64,000 nt of DNA from Cellulosilyticum sp. I15G10I2 (GCF_900095725.1 NZ_FMMP01000010.1:1-64000), one strand, 5' to 3'; numbered from the stretch's first letter, positions 1-8,803 are shown. The notes: generated by a model from the letters alone, not told the origin. Program-made: numbers and translations.

Positions 1-121
1 GATAAGACTTCCCATCCAGAAATGGAGTAAGACCCCTTAGAGACTATGAGGTTGATAGGTTGGAGCTGTAAGTGTAGTAATACATGTAGGTGACCAATAC
101 TAACGGTTCGAGGGTTTGACC
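1..121 (+). rRNA. 23S ribosomal RNA, 3' end (partial)
   Basis: The first 120 bases match the conserved 3' end of bacterial 23S rRNA: a run reading GGTGACCAATACTAACGG, then the terminal strand GAGGGTTTGACC that closes helix 1 with the gene's 5' end, which lies outside the window. The 3' boundary is placed just after that strand and is good to a few bases. It is followed by a spacer, tRNA-Glu and 5S rRNA, so the window starts inside an rRNA operon. Confidence 0.9.
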
Positions 122-442
122 TAAAAAACAAGGTTAAAAGATAGTAAAAAACACTATCATAAAATACATCGTAGTATTTGTTTTTGAGAGTACAATAACT
201 TCAGTACTAAGTTATTCATTTATTTAAGCTGTTGAATGCTTCAGGCAGGATATCCCACTCACGTAGAGGGAATAAGTATCCTGAAGACTGACTACGGAGT
301 ATTGCGTAGCAAATCTTACAGGTTTATTTGAATGGTACTTAGGGAGACTGTTTGAGCGCGTGCGAGTTTCGACCGTTCATTCAAATCAAGCTGTTAGATT
401 TGCAGCAAGACGAAGTCGGAAGACTGAAGGATATTTATTCCC
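122..442 (+). other. 23S-tRNA spacer with long imperfect hairpin
   Basis: There is no coding sequence in this 321-base spacer. It holds three foldable segments: a stem from about 239-251 pairing with 278-286, a short hairpin 292-309 (CTACG/CGTAG), and a long imperfect stem whose arms, about 28 bases each, are 309-336 and 375-403 (both begin GCAAATCT when read outward-in). I infer that these are rRNA precursor processing stems (RNase III type), since the region lies between two mature RNAs of one transcript. Confidence 0.5.
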
Positions 443-514
443 GGCCCATTGGTCAAGCGGTCAAGACACCGCCCTTTCACGGCGGTAACAGGGGTTCGAT
501 TCCCCTATGGGTCA
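443..514 (+). tRNA. tRNA-Glu (UUC)
   Basis: A full cloverleaf: acceptor GGCCCAT pairs with ATGGGTC, the anticodon stem CCGCC/GGCGG encloses CTTTCAC (anticodon TTC), and the T arm is GGGG-TTCGATT-CCCC. CCA is not encoded. It lies between the 23S and 5S genes rather than in the more usual 16S-23S spacer. Confidence 0.95.
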
Positions 515-517
515 TTT

Positions 518-634
518 GTTGGTGATGATGCGACTTAGGGAAACACCCGTTTCCATACCGAACACGCAGGTTAAGACTAAGTCGGCCGATGGTACTTGTC
601 TGGAGACGGACTGGGAGAGTAGGTGGTTGCCAAC
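518..634 (+). rRNA. 5S ribosomal RNA
   Basis: About 117 bases with typical 5S motifs: GAAACACCCGTTTCCATACC followed by GAACACG, and near the end GGAGACGGACTGGGAGAGTAG. The terminal bases GTTGG (518-522) and CCAAC (630-634) pair to close helix I, which sets the ends. Confidence 0.93.
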
Positions 635-641
635 TTTAAGC

Positions 642-716
642 CGGGGTGTGGCTCAGTTTGGCTAGAGCGCCTGATTTGGGTTCAGGAGGCCGCAGGTTCG
701 AGTCCTGTCACCCCGA
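642..716 (+). tRNA. tRNA-Pro (UGG)
   Basis: Acceptor CGGGGTG pairs with CACCCCG. The anticodon stem CCTGA/TCAGG encloses TTTGGGT, giving anticodon TGG, and the T arm is CAGG-TTCGAGT-CCTG. It starts 8 bases after 5S rRNA, so it is probably cotranscribed with the rRNA operon. Confidence 0.95.
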
Positions 717-782
717 TTTACATAGGTTATGAAGAGGTAGGTTTACATACCTACCTTTCATTATGTAAACAGATAGGTATAT

Positions 783-855
783 GGGTCACTAGCTCAGTTG
801 GTAGAGCACTTGACTTTTAATCAAGTGGTCCCGGGTTCGAATCCCGGGTGGCTCA
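783..855 (+). tRNA. tRNA-Lys (UUU)
   Basis: Acceptor GGGTCAC pairs with GTGGCTC (two wobble pairs). The anticodon stem CTTGA/TCAAG encloses CTTTTAA, anticodon TTT; the T arm is CCGGG-TTCGAAT-CCCGG. It is the last gene of the rRNA/tRNA cluster, directly before a terminator. Confidence 0.95.
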
Positions 856-856
856 T

Positions 857-905
857 AAAAAAGGTTCTAAGCTTTATATTAAATATAAAGTTTAGAACCT
901 TTTTG
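857..905. terminator. Bidirectional terminator between tRNA-Lys and the GGDEF gene
   Basis: A long perfect-looking stem (AAAGGTTCTAAgCTTTATATT and its partner) is flanked by A-runs on the left and T-runs on the right, so it can end the rRNA/tRNA transcript on the plus strand and the convergent GGDEF gene on the minus strand. Confidence 0.85.
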
Positions 906-908
906 GTG

Positions 909-1949
909 CTAGAAATTAAGTATTACTTTATTTTTGCCTGTTCTTTTGCAAACATATAGATTTTCATCAGCCTTTTTGAGGACATCATTAAGTGAAAGAG
1001 ATTCGTCAACTTTAACATAAACTCCGAAACTAGCAGTAACAGAAGAAGAAATACCTTCATCTCTAATAACTGTTTTTTCTATTTCTCGCCTGATAGCTTC
1101 TACCCGTTGAAATACTTTAGTTTTATCAGTAAAATTATAAAAGAATATAATCATCTCTTCACCACCGTACCTTGCAACGATATCATTAGGACGCGTACCG
1201 CTTTTTATAATAGAAGATACTTTTTTTAGTACGGCATCACCGTAAGGGTGACCATAGGTATCATTTATCACTTTAAAGTTATCTAGATCAATCATAACAA
1301 GGGTATAATTCTGTTCATCTAAATGCGGGATAGCCTCAAGCGTTTCAAAGAAATATCGCTTATTAAATATACCAGTAAGCCCATCTCTATAGGCACTTTC
1401 CTTGATTTGAGTATATAAGAGATTATTTTCGATAGCTACACCTACATGATTAGCCAGTGATGATAGAAATGTTGCATGATCTTTAGAAAAATAATCTTTT
1501 TCTTTATGCTGAATAAGTATAAATCCTACCGCACGATTATCTACTTTGATCGGAACCCCTAAACAAGAGAAAACACTTTCTTCAGCATTTTGAGTTTCAT
1601 AGATAGGCTTATTACTATTGATAATAAACTCTTCTTCAAGATGATCCAAAATAAGTTTTTTTTCTTCTTCTATAGAGGAGTAAGAAAAAGTTTTAGGCGT
1701 TGTTTCTATATATTCATTATTTGATTTAATATATATAGTAGAATATTTAGCACCAAATACACCAATCAACATATCATTAATCAATGAAAACAAATTTTGG
1801 TCTTTAATGTATTGATTAATATATTTACTTATTTCAAGTAAGTTAGTAAATACATTCAGTTTTTTTTCAAGCATTATGACTTGTTGGGATAAGTCAAAGA
1901 TAGTTTTTTCAGTAAACATTTGATACTTCTCAAAAACCTGAGGATCCAT
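909..1949 (-). CDS. GAF-domain diguanylate cyclase (GGDEF)
   Basis: A 346-residue cytoplasmic protein predicted to make cyclic di-GMP from two GTP. An N-terminal coiled stretch (about 8-35) leads into a GAF-like sensor domain (about 40-170) and a GGDEF domain (about 185-345). The signature reads RYGGEEM, a GGEE variant normally active in this family, and RPND lies five residues upstream, matching the RxxD inhibitory I-site, so product feedback is expected. There is no membrane segment, so the GAF domain probably senses a small cytoplasmic ligand or redox state. It is a single-gene unit ending at the shared terminator. Start chosen at the ATG preceded by AGAAGGAG on the minus strand. Confidence 0.88.
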   Translation of the reverse strand: MDPQVFEKYQMFTEKTIFDLSQQVIMLEKKLNVFTNLLEISKYINQYIKDQNLFSLINDMLIGVFGAKYSTIYIKSNNEYIETTPKTFSYSSIEEEKKLILDHLEEEFIINSNKPIYETQNAEESVFSCLGVPIKVDNRAVGFILIQHKEKDYFSKDHATFLSSLANHVGVAIENNLLYTQIKESAYRDGLTGIFNKRYFFETLEAIPHLDEQNYTLVMIDLDNFKVINDTYGHPYGDAVLKKVSSIIKSGTRPNDIVARYGGEEMIIFFYNFTDKTKVFQRVEAIRREIEKTVIRDEGISSSVTASFGVYVKVDESLSLNDVLKKADENLYVCKRTGKNKVILNF

Positions 1950-2147
1950 GATAACTTCTCCTTCTATTTATAAAATTATAAAATAGATAATATAGTCATT
2001 ATATAATAAGTACTATAAAAATATAAGGTGTTTCAGATAAATTCTCATAAATATAAAAAGAGATAAATTTTTATGTAAATCTCAAAAGTATTTAAAATAG
2101 TAAATGAATTTTTAAAAGTTTAATATGTCTTAAAATAAGATTAGGGG

Positions 2148-2176
2148 TTGCATCAAAGTCGAAAATCTGATATAGT
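2148..2176 (+). promoter_or_regulatory. Sigma-A type promoter for tRNA-Gly/tRNA-Tyr
   Basis: TTGCAT (2148-2153) and TATAGT (2171-2176) are separated by 17 bases, 34 bases before tRNA-Gly. The rest of 1950-2209 shows only AT-rich sequence with no coding signal. Confidence 0.55.
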
Positions 2177-2209
2177 ACTTGAGTGAGCTTAATTAATAGC
2201 GAATATCAT

Positions 2210-2281
2210 GCGTGAGTGGCTCAGTGGTAGAGCATCTCCTTGCCAAGGAGAGGGCCGCGGGTTCGAGTCCCGTCTCGCGCT
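2210..2281 (+). tRNA. tRNA-Gly (GCC)
   Basis: Acceptor GCGTGAG pairs with CTCGCGC. The anticodon stem TCTCC/GGAGA encloses TTGCCAA (anticodon GCC), and the T arm is GCGGG-TTCGAGT-CCCGT with one wobble. It is paired with tRNA-Tyr 14 bases downstream. Confidence 0.94.
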
Positions 2282-2295
2282 GATTAATTTAATAG

Positions 2296-2376
2296 GGGAG
2301 GATTCCCGAGTGGCCAAAGGGGGCAGACTGTAAATCTGTTACGATAGTTTCGAAGGTTCGAATCCTTCTCCTCCCA
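2296..2376 (+). tRNA. tRNA-Tyr (GUA)
   Basis: Acceptor GGGAGGA pairs with TCCTCCC. The anticodon loop CTGTAAA gives GTA, and a long variable arm (the type II tRNA form expected for bacterial tRNA-Tyr) precedes the T arm GAAGG-TTCGAAT-CCTTC. Confidence 0.94.
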
Positions 2377-2377
2377 T

Positions 2378-2415
2378 CAAAAAACCAGTTAAGTGTAGAC
2401 TTAGCTGGTTTTTTA
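2378..2415. terminator. Bidirectional terminator after tRNA-Tyr
   Basis: AAAAAACCAGTTAAG and CTTAGCTGGTTTTTT form an A/T-flanked stem-loop. It ends the tRNA pair on the plus strand and the TPR gene on the minus strand. Confidence 0.85.
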
Positions 2416-2424
2416 TTGAAAAAA

Positions 2425-3258
2425 TTATGCCTTCAGCTGTTTCTGGGCTATTTTCATATATTTTTTAGATAAGCGTTTTTTATTTTGCTTTCTACACACA
2501 TAAGAGAGATTAAAATAGATTTGCAAGTGAGAAGGACAAATTTTTATAATACTTTCAAGGGTCAGCTGAGCAAGATCATATTTTTTTAAAGCGTAGTAAC
2601 ATTCTGAGATGTGTGCTAAATAATCAATATTCCCTGGATGCAGTGCTTTGGCTTTATTAAGTGCTTCAAGTGCTTCGGGAAAAGAACCAAGTTCCATTAA
2701 AGCAAGTCCTAGATCATTATAAGCCAGGTCATATTGGGGATCCACTTGAATACATTTATTATAGTATTCACATGCTTGATGTAAATGACCCAGCATATGG
2801 TAAGCCTGGCCGCTTAGATACAATGCCTCTAGTGAATGCTTGTTTTTTTTGAGAATTAAAGTACAATAGTCAATACATAATAAAAAATCATCCTGATTTG
2901 AAGCTTTCTTAGCATAGTATAAGAGATTAGATGTTTTAGACTCTAATATATTTTGATATTCATCAGCTAAAGCGTAAGGAACGGATCTTTCTATTAAGAG
3001 CTGCTTTAAATGTTCGGATGAAAGTGCATTTAGCTTTTGATAATAGTATAGAGCTTTGCAGAGTATATAAAGAGAAGCATGTTGGTAAAGAAAATGAAGT
3101 TGATCTAATATGTATGCACTGCACGCAGCAGTTTCATTGAGTGCAAAAAGGAATTTGATTTTTTGATAAATATAAAAACAAGAGTGAGAGCTAAAGACTA
3201 TAGCACAGTCTATATGCTGTATTGTATCAAGTAGTTTTCTCTGGGACATGAAATGCAT
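2425..3258 (-). CDS. Tetratricopeptide repeat protein
   Basis: A 277-residue protein with no signal peptide or membrane segment. The C-terminal two thirds (about 125-270) carry tandem 34-residue TPR units, for example ALYLSGQAYHMLGHLHQAC, AYNDLGLALMELGSFPEAL and YLAHISECYYALKKYDLAQ, which form helical pairs used as protein-binding surfaces. The N-terminal 120 residues are helical and not assigned. It is probably an adaptor protein, but the partner cannot be read from the context. It is transcribed alone, converging on the tRNA pair at a shared terminator. An in-frame ATG three codons downstream (MSQRKLL) could also be the start. Confidence 0.7.
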   Translation of the reverse strand: MHFMSQRKLLDTIQHIDCAIVFSSHSCFYIYQKIKFLFALNETAACSAYILDQLHFLYQHASLYILCKALYYYQKLNALSSEHLKQLLIERSVPYALADEYQNILESKTSNLLYYAKKASNQDDFLLCIDYCTLILKKNKHSLEALYLSGQAYHMLGHLHQACEYYNKCIQVDPQYDLAYNDLGLALMELGSFPEALEALNKAKALHPGNIDYLAHISECYYALKKYDLAQLTLESIIKICPSHLQIYFNLSYVCRKQNKKRLSKKYMKIAQKQLKA

Positions 3259-3444
3259 GGCCTGTTTAAAATAGTAGTTAGGTGAAATGTCGATAGTTGG
3301 AACTGTAGTTTGGCTGACTATAATAATCCCTCCCTCTAAATAAATGAATAATTAGAATAATATATATTGTAAATCAAAAAATATACATATACAATATATA
3401 TGTACAATATCTTTAAGTTTTAATAAAGAATAAGGAGCATTACA

Positions 3445-4296
3445 ATGAATTTTCAAATACAGATCCTTCAGTATTTAGAGTCTATAAGAACAGAATTCTT
3501 AACTTCCCTTATGGTAGTTATTACGATAATGGCTGATAAATTGTTTTTGATAGCACTTATTGCATGTTTATATTGGTGCGTTGACAAAGTAAAAGGTGTG
3601 AGGCTTGCATGGATGCTTCTTTTAAGTGATGCATTTAACAAAGTCATTAAAATGACCTTCAAAATGCCTAGGCCTTTTGAAAAAGGGGTAGTTCTTCCTG
3701 TAGGCAGTGAAGAGACAGCTGGGTATTCTTTTCCAAGCGGACATACCCAAAGAGCAACAAGTTTTTGGAGTGGCAGCATGCTTGTTTTAAAGTCTAAGGC
3801 AAGTATTTTGATGGGAATATGTATCATTCTGCTTACAGCACTTTCAAGGATCTATTTAGGCCTTCATTGGCCAGCAGACACGGTAGGAGGTATTGCATTT
3901 GGGGTGCTAGCGGTCTTGTTTGCAAATCAGCTCTTAGGAGAAAAAGCAGTTATAAGCAGATGGCATGTAATGGCAGTAAGCTGTCTTGTTCTAGCGGCGC
4001 TTATAGCACCTATTGAGAATGATTTGACTAAATCTGTCGCTGCTTTATGGGGCATGACATGGGGGGCGTATATGGAGCAAAAATATATCCATTTTAAGCC
4101 CATTCAAAAAATGACTATCCAAATACTTAAGGTAATTATAGGCATATTTGGAGTGCTGATTATTTATGTAGGTGTTAAAAAAATGCTTCCTCCTTACAAA
4201 GTATATGACATGATAAGGTATGGCTTATTATTTCTATGGATCAGTGCAGGAGCACCTTACTTATTTAAGGGTCTAAATACTTATTCTAATCCATAA
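3445..4296 (+). CDS. PAP2-family membrane phosphatase
   Basis: A 283-residue integral membrane protein of the type 2 phosphatidic acid phosphatase superfamily. All three signature blocks are present: KMPRPFEKG (K-x6-RP type), SFPSGHTQRAT (PSGH), and SRIYLGLHWPADTVGG (SR-x5-H-x3-D), together forming the vanadate-sensitive active site with the two histidines. About eight hydrophobic segments surround them. Substrates in the family are lipid phosphates such as undecaprenyl pyrophosphate or phosphatidylglycerol phosphate; the exact one is not readable here. A clear AAGGAG lies before the ATG. The C-terminal membrane half (after residue 170) is longer than in minimal PAP2 enzymes. Confidence 0.88.
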   Translation: MNFQIQILQYLESIRTEFLTSLMVVITIMADKLFLIALIACLYWCVDKVKGVRLAWMLLLSDAFNKVIKMTFKMPRPFEKGVVLPVGSEETAGYSFPSGHTQRATSFWSGSMLVLKSKASILMGICIILLTALSRIYLGLHWPADTVGGIAFGVLAVLFANQLLGEKAVISRWHVMAVSCLVLAALIAPIENDLTKSVAALWGMTWGAYMEQKYIHFKPIQKMTIQILKVIIGIFGVLIIYVGVKKMLPPYKVYDMIRYGLLFLWISAGAPYLFKGLNTYSNP

Positions 4297-4361
4297 TTAA
4301 ACGGATAAAACGATTAAAAAAAGAACACAATACTTTTATAAAACTACAAGGAGTTGATTGT

Positions 4362-4529
4362 ATGAATATGAGTATTGAGTGTGATGTAATAGAGTGTAAG
4401 TATAATAATAATGTAGAAAGATACTGCATGTTAAATAAAATAAAAGTCGTTAAACATACGGAGGCTTTATGTAGTACCATACAGGCAACTGATTGTTCAA
4501 GTTTTGAATTAAGAGATGAGCACCAATAA
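4362..4529 (+). CDS. DUF1540 cysteine-rich small protein
   Basis: A 55-residue ORF beginning MNMSIECDVIECKYNNN, preceded by AAGGAG at a good distance. It has the DUF1540 layout: C-x4-C-x-YN, a second cysteine pair in the middle (YCMLNKI and LCSTI), and a final TDCSSFEL motif. Families of this kind are small, probably metal-binding proteins common in spore-forming Firmicutes; their function is unknown. It stands alone between PAP2 and its own terminator. Confidence 0.75.
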   Translation: MNMSIECDVIECKYNNNVERYCMLNKIKVVKHTEALCSTIQATDCSSFELRDEHQ

Positions 4530-4553
4530 GAAAATCTTATTGGTGCTTTGTTA
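4520..4553 (+). terminator. Terminator after the DUF1540 gene
   Basis: ACCAATAAGA/TCTTATTGGT forms a tight stem followed by GCTTTGTT. The stem overlaps the last codons of the gene. Confidence 0.7.
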
Positions 4554-4631
4554 ATTTTATTTTTAAGTAAAAGTAATAAATGGTATTAATAACACATATG
4601 AATAGAGTATAAAAAAAATGGGGGGATGGAC

Positions 4632-5927
4632 ATGCTCATAGAACAGAGCTATAAAGCATCTATGGCTAAAACTTTTTGTATACTATTCATAATAGCTATA
4701 ACATGGACAGGCATGAATCTATATCGTTATTATACTGGACCAGAAGTAAAAATAGATACGTATATTAAGCATTTAGAAAAAAAGGAATATCATAAAATTT
4801 ATGAGATGTTTGATAATGGGCCAGAACTTAATTGGTATTCAAAAGAGCAGATTATTGAATACTATACAAGAAGCTATGATAGGGAGAACAGCTTAGTAGA
4901 GATAATGAAAAAAGGAAGCGTTATTTTTAAAGGGGATCCTTCAAGTAAAGAAAACAACATAGCGTTTTGTAACGTTAGGTATATCTATAACAGCGGTGAA
5001 AAAACGGTGCCCCTTTATCTTGAGAAAATCAATAATGAGTGGCGTATTAAATTTCCTTTCCTATTATCAGAAGTTAAAATACATGCACCATTAGGTTCAG
5101 CTGTTTATATCAATGAGAGAAAGATTGAGACTTATGAAAATGAAATGTACATAGAAAGAAATGTGCTACCTGGTAAATACAAGATACAGATAGAATTTCC
5201 CAATCAAATTTATAGTACTTATAATCAAGTGATTAATGTACCTGATGAAAAAGAAGTTTTTCTGCCCTACAATACTCTGAATGTTGAGGTAGCAACAGCT
5301 AAAAATATGATCGTGCAGCTAGATGATATTAAAAAAAATAGTACGAATGGCATTGCTTCCTTCAATAACATGTTAGAAGGTAATTATAAACTAAGAGTAT
5401 TTAGCCCAAATAATTTTATTGATCCAGTAGAAATGAACATAGGTGTAGATAAAGATACAAGATTATTTAGTGTGTTTGATATAACCTTATCTCAAACAGG
5501 CAAAGCTTATTTAGACGAGTTTATAAAAGCTTTTTATAAGAGTTATTTACAAGATATTAAAGATCAAAAATGTACGCATATAGAGGCTTATATTCACGAA
5601 GAAACAAGCAAAGACTTTATGAGCAATTTTACGCAGTGGTTTATTGAAAATAAAAACATTCAGGATGCAAAAATAGCAGCTGTACCGAGTCAGATGGAGA
5701 TTGATAATTTAGGATTTTTACATACAGATGTATTAGAAACAATAGAATTAACCAATAAAGAATTTGATGAATATGAGAACAGATATATTAACAGGCAGTA
5801 TCAGGTTATACTAGAATGGGATACAATAATTGATATATCGCAGGAGAAGTGGCTGATTACTGATAGAACAATGAAACAAAGTATTGTTTCATACAAAGAT
5901 TTAGAGGGAAAATGGGTGCAATATTAA
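4632..5927 (+). CDS. Membrane-anchored TcaA-like extracytoplasmic protein
   Basis: About 431 residues with one N-terminal membrane helix (about 14-32) and a large outside part. The first outside domain (about 40-150) looks NTF2-like (YIKHLEKKEYHKIYEMF), followed by two small beta-rich PEGA-like segments (about 155-215 and 220-290) and a C-terminal NTF2-like domain (about 300-431). This arrangement recalls TcaA/YvbJ-type envelope proteins, but no zinc ribbon is present at the N terminus. The role is unknown; an envelope-stress or cell-wall binding role is inferred. The start is set at the second ATG (MLIEQSYK) because the first, two codons earlier, abuts the GGGGGG ribosome binding site. Confidence 0.55.
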   Translation: MLIEQSYKASMAKTFCILFIIAITWTGMNLYRYYTGPEVKIDTYIKHLEKKEYHKIYEMFDNGPELNWYSKEQIIEYYTRSYDRENSLVEIMKKGSVIFKGDPSSKENNIAFCNVRYIYNSGEKTVPLYLEKINNEWRIKFPFLLSEVKIHAPLGSAVYINERKIETYENEMYIERNVLPGKYKIQIEFPNQIYSTYNQVINVPDEKEVFLPYNTLNVEVATAKNMIVQLDDIKKNSTNGIASFNNMLEGNYKLRVFSPNNFIDPVEMNIGVDKDTRLFSVFDITLSQTGKAYLDEFIKAFYKSYLQDIKDQKCTHIEAYIHEETSKDFMSNFTQWFIENKNIQDAKIAAVPSQMEIDNLGFLHTDVLETIELTNKEFDEYENRYINRQYQVILEWDTIIDISQEKWLITDRTMKQSIVSYKDLEGKWVQY

Positions 5928-6017
5928 AGAAAAAACTATTGAATCTTACCCAAAATTTGATAGAATGTATTGTATACTATTATACATATAGTGCTATGAA
6001 GTTTAAGGAGGACAACT

Positions 6018-6668
6018 GTGATATACCAGCCTGATTCATCAGATAAATCATCCCTTAGGGGGAAGGTATTTAGTGCGATACGTGAGTCAATTTTAGAAGG
6101 AAGATATAAAGAGGGGGATGTACTTAGAGAAACAGTGATAGCAAATGAGCTTCACGTTAGTCGAACACCTGTTAGAGAAGCTATACGACAATTAGAATTA
6201 GAAGGACTTGTCCATTCGATTCCTAACAAAGAGACAGTTGTTTCTGGCATAACCCATGAAGATGTACAAGATATTTTTATGATCCGCAATAGATTAGAAG
6301 GGCTTGCAGGAAGACGTGCAGCAGAAAGGATTACCCAAGAAGAATTAGAAGAAATGGAAGAGGTGTTGGCTTTAACCGAATTTTATATAAATAAAAATGA
6401 TATCAATCATATTAACGAATTAGATCATAAATTCCATGATATTATTTATAAAGCAACTAAAAGCAAGATTTTAAAACATCTGCTGTCTGATTTTCATGCT
6501 TACGTCCAAAAAACCAGAAAAGAGTCTATTGCCACGCCTGGCCGTGCTAAACGCCTTCTAGAGGAGCATACAGACATTTATAATGCCATAAAAAATAGGG
6601 AGATCGAAAAAGTAGAAAAGCTTATCGATCAACATGTGCGTAATGTAACTACTAATATGCATTTATAA
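6018..6668 (+). CDS. GntR-family regulator, FCD subfamily
   Basis: A 216-residue DNA-binding regulator. The N-terminal winged helix (about 12-75) carries the typical ILEGRYKEGDVLRE and SRTPVREAIRQLELEGLV motifs, and the C-terminal all-helical FCD domain (about 85-210) has the family's metal-binding positions (a D and H near LDHKFHD, and later H residues at EEHTDIY and DQHVRN). FCD proteins usually sense organic acids or sugar acids. The start is GTG, six bases after AAGGAGG. It is a single-gene unit ending in a bidirectional terminator, so its target is not shown by neighbours. Confidence 0.85.
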   Translation: MIYQPDSSDKSSLRGKVFSAIRESILEGRYKEGDVLRETVIANELHVSRTPVREAIRQLELEGLVHSIPNKETVVSGITHEDVQDIFMIRNRLEGLAGRRAAERITQEELEEMEEVLALTEFYINKNDINHINELDHKFHDIIYKATKSKILKHLLSDFHAYVQKTRKESIATPGRAKRLLEEHTDIYNAIKNREIEKVEKLIDQHVRNVTTNMHL

Positions 6669-6672
6669 AGAA

Positions 6673-6712
6673 TAGGTTGTCGTATTAATCATTTTTGATA
6701 CGACAACCTATT
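6673..6712. terminator. Bidirectional terminator between gntR and the ABC-F gene
   Basis: TAGGTTGTCGTAT and ATACGACAACCTA form a perfect 13-bp stem with A/T-rich flanks on both sides, between two convergent genes. Confidence 0.85.
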
Positions 6713-6758
6713 TATAATTATTTAAGACAATAAATTTATGTCATTTAAACAAAATAGC

Positions 6759-8669
6759 TTATTGACTGAATTCATCTAAAGTTACACTCAGATTATCCCA
6801 CTTTTCATAGAGTGTCTTAATAAGTTCACTTAATCGTTCTTTTTCTGTCATTAACTCTCTAGATTTAACAAAATCAGTATAGATTTCTTCAAGACATAGT
6901 TGTTCATCTATTTTGGCAGTTTGATTTTCTGCTTCTTCAATTTGAACTTCTGTTTTTGAAAGTTCATTTTGAAGTTTTTTTATCTGGGCTTGATATTCTT
7001 TTTGTTGTTTCCAATCTTCTTTATTAGTAGAGGGAAGAGATGTCTCTGTTCTCACAGGAACTATTAGCAGACGTTCCTTTTTCTTTTCAACATAATAGTC
7101 GTAATCGCCAAGATACTCTGTCATACTATTTGCGCTCATATGAACGACCTTGGTTGCAGTTTGGTTGATGAAATACCTATCATGAGAAACATAAAGGACA
7201 GTACCTTCGTAGTTGTTAATAGCATTTTCAAGGATTTCCTTTGAAAGAACATCTAAATGATTGGTAGGCTCATCGAGGATAAGAAAATTAGCCTTTGAAA
7301 GCATAATCTTAGCAAGGGCAACCCGTCCGCGTTCGCCACCACTTAAAGTAGCAATGCTTTTAAATACGTCGTCATCAGTGAACAAAAAGGCAGCCAGTAC
7401 ATTACGAATCTCACCGTTTTTAAGTTCAGGAAAAGCAAGTTGTATTTCTTCCATAATGGTATGATTGGTATTTAAGTTCATATGTTCTTGGTCATAGTAG
7501 CCAACAATTACATTAGCGCCCAAACTAATAGTACCGCTAGAAGGTGCTAACTTATTAAGGATCATCCTAAATAATGTAGTTTTGCCTACACCATTTGGTC
7601 CGACAAGTGCAACTTTGTCTTCCTTTTTGATAGCCAAATTAATATGTTCAAATAATAACTGTTTATCAAAAGACTTGCTAAGCTCTGTGATTGATAAAAC
7701 ATCTTGACCGCTTACGATGCGGGGAACTAAAGTGAGCTGCATAGGTTTATTATCAATCATAGGGGCATCTATAACTTCTATTTTATCCAATTGTTTTTCA
7801 CGGCTTCTTGCACGCCTGATGGATTTTTCGCGGTTAAACTGTTTAAGTTTTGCAATAACAGCCTGCTGCTTTGCGATTTCACGCTGTTGTTTTTCAAAAT
7901 GTTTCATCGCAACCTCAAATTCTTTTGCACTTTTAATCATATAATCAGTATAGTTACCACCATACATAAAGCATTTTGAGAATTCGAGATGAATGACCTT
8001 ATTTACAATTCTATCTAAAAAGTATCTATCATGAGAAATAAGGATAAGTGCGCCTTTATAGGCCTTTAAGAATCCTTCAAGCCATTCTATAGCCTCAATA
8101 TCTAAATGGTTAGTTGGTTCATCAAGTAGAAGCAAGGTAGGCTGCTCAAGCAAAAGTTTACCAAGTGCAATTCTATTTTTTTGACCGCCGGATAGTATAG
8201 AAATAGGTTTATTGTAGACACTATCTTCAAAGCCTAGCCCTTTTAATACCCCTTTGACTAAGCTTTTATATTCATAACCTTTATTATTTTCAAATTGCAG
8301 ACGTAGCTGATCATAAGTATGGATTAATTCTAATGAAGAAGTTCTGGCAATCTCTTCTTCGATTTGATGAAGTTTTTCTTCTAAAGCAATAACAGGATCA
8401 AACACATGAAGAAGCTCTTCATAGACTGTATGGGTTGAATTAAGCTCCATATGTTGTTTAAGATAGCCAATCGTACAATCTTTAGAATAAGTTACTAAAC
8501 CATCATCACTGGGAAGTTCTTTGGTTAGTATTTTAAACAAGGTAGTTTTGCCAGCTCCGTTATTACCAATTAAAGCAACTTTCTCATGAGCTTCAATATG
8601 AAAACTTACGCCATCCAATATTGTTTTGTCATGAAATGATTTTTTTATATTACTACATGAAATAATCAT
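6759..8669 (-). CDS. ABC-F family ATPase
   Basis: A 636-residue soluble twin-ATPase protein with no membrane segments. ATPase 1 has GNNGAGKTTLFK (Walker A), LSGGQKNRIALGK (signature) and LLLDEPTNHLD (Walker B); ATPase 2 has GPNGVGKTTLFR, LSGGERGRVALAK and LILDEPTNHLD. The two are joined by the charged P-site linker typical of ABC-F (about 245-310), and a C-terminal coiled coil spans about 555-635. ABC-F proteins act on the ribosome, rescuing stalled translation or giving antibiotic protection. Length and the coiled-coil tail resemble the YdiF/Uup type more than dedicated resistance factors. RBS TAGGAGG precedes the ATG on the minus strand. Confidence 0.88.
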   Translation of the reverse strand: MIISCSNIKKSFHDKTILDGVSFHIEAHEKVALIGNNGAGKTTLFKILTKELPSDDGLVTYSKDCTIGYLKQHMELNSTHTVYEELLHVFDPVIALEEKLHQIEEEIARTSSLELIHTYDQLRLQFENNKGYEYKSLVKGVLKGLGFEDSVYNKPISILSGGQKNRIALGKLLLEQPTLLLLDEPTNHLDIEAIEWLEGFLKAYKGALILISHDRYFLDRIVNKVIHLEFSKCFMYGGNYTDYMIKSAKEFEVAMKHFEKQQREIAKQQAVIAKLKQFNREKSIRRARSREKQLDKIEVIDAPMIDNKPMQLTLVPRIVSGQDVLSITELSKSFDKQLLFEHINLAIKKEDKVALVGPNGVGKTTLFRMILNKLAPSSGTISLGANVIVGYYDQEHMNLNTNHTIMEEIQLAFPELKNGEIRNVLAAFLFTDDDVFKSIATLSGGERGRVALAKIMLSKANFLILDEPTNHLDVLSKEILENAINNYEGTVLYVSHDRYFINQTATKVVHMSANSMTEYLGDYDYYVEKKKERLLIVPVRTETSLPSTNKEDWKQQKEYQAQIKKLQNELSKTEVQIEEAENQTAKIDEQLCLEEIYTDFVKSRELMTEKERLSELIKTLYEKWDNLSVTLDEFSQ

Positions 8670-8743
8670 AATAACCTCCTAATTACTTGCTCTACTATTT
8701 TATCAAAAAATGTAAAGAAATGAAAGGAATAGTGAGGATAACA

Positions 8744-8773
8744 TTGACAAAAAAAAAACCAAGATGATATACT
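8744..8773 (+). promoter_or_regulatory. Promoter of rex
   Basis: TTGACA (8744-8749) and TATACT (8768-8773) are separated by 18 bases, about 30 bases before the rex start. I see no clear Rex operator (TTGTGAA-N4-TTCACAA type) in the gap. Confidence 0.65.
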
Positions 8774-8803
8774 AAAGCTAATAAAAATTAAGGAGTGGAG
8801 ACG

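Noticed and set aside
623-820. Open frame over the 5S-tRNA cluster
   Set aside because: It lies across 5S rRNA, tRNA-Pro and tRNA-Lys; the bases are explained by RNA genes.
4286-4480. Minus-strand open frame
   Set aside because: Shadow of the DUF1540 gene, which has a ribosome site and family motifs.
8791-8803. GTG at 8795 as rex start
   Set aside because: The codon overlaps the TAAGGAG ribosome site; GTG at 8804 fits both spacing and family length.
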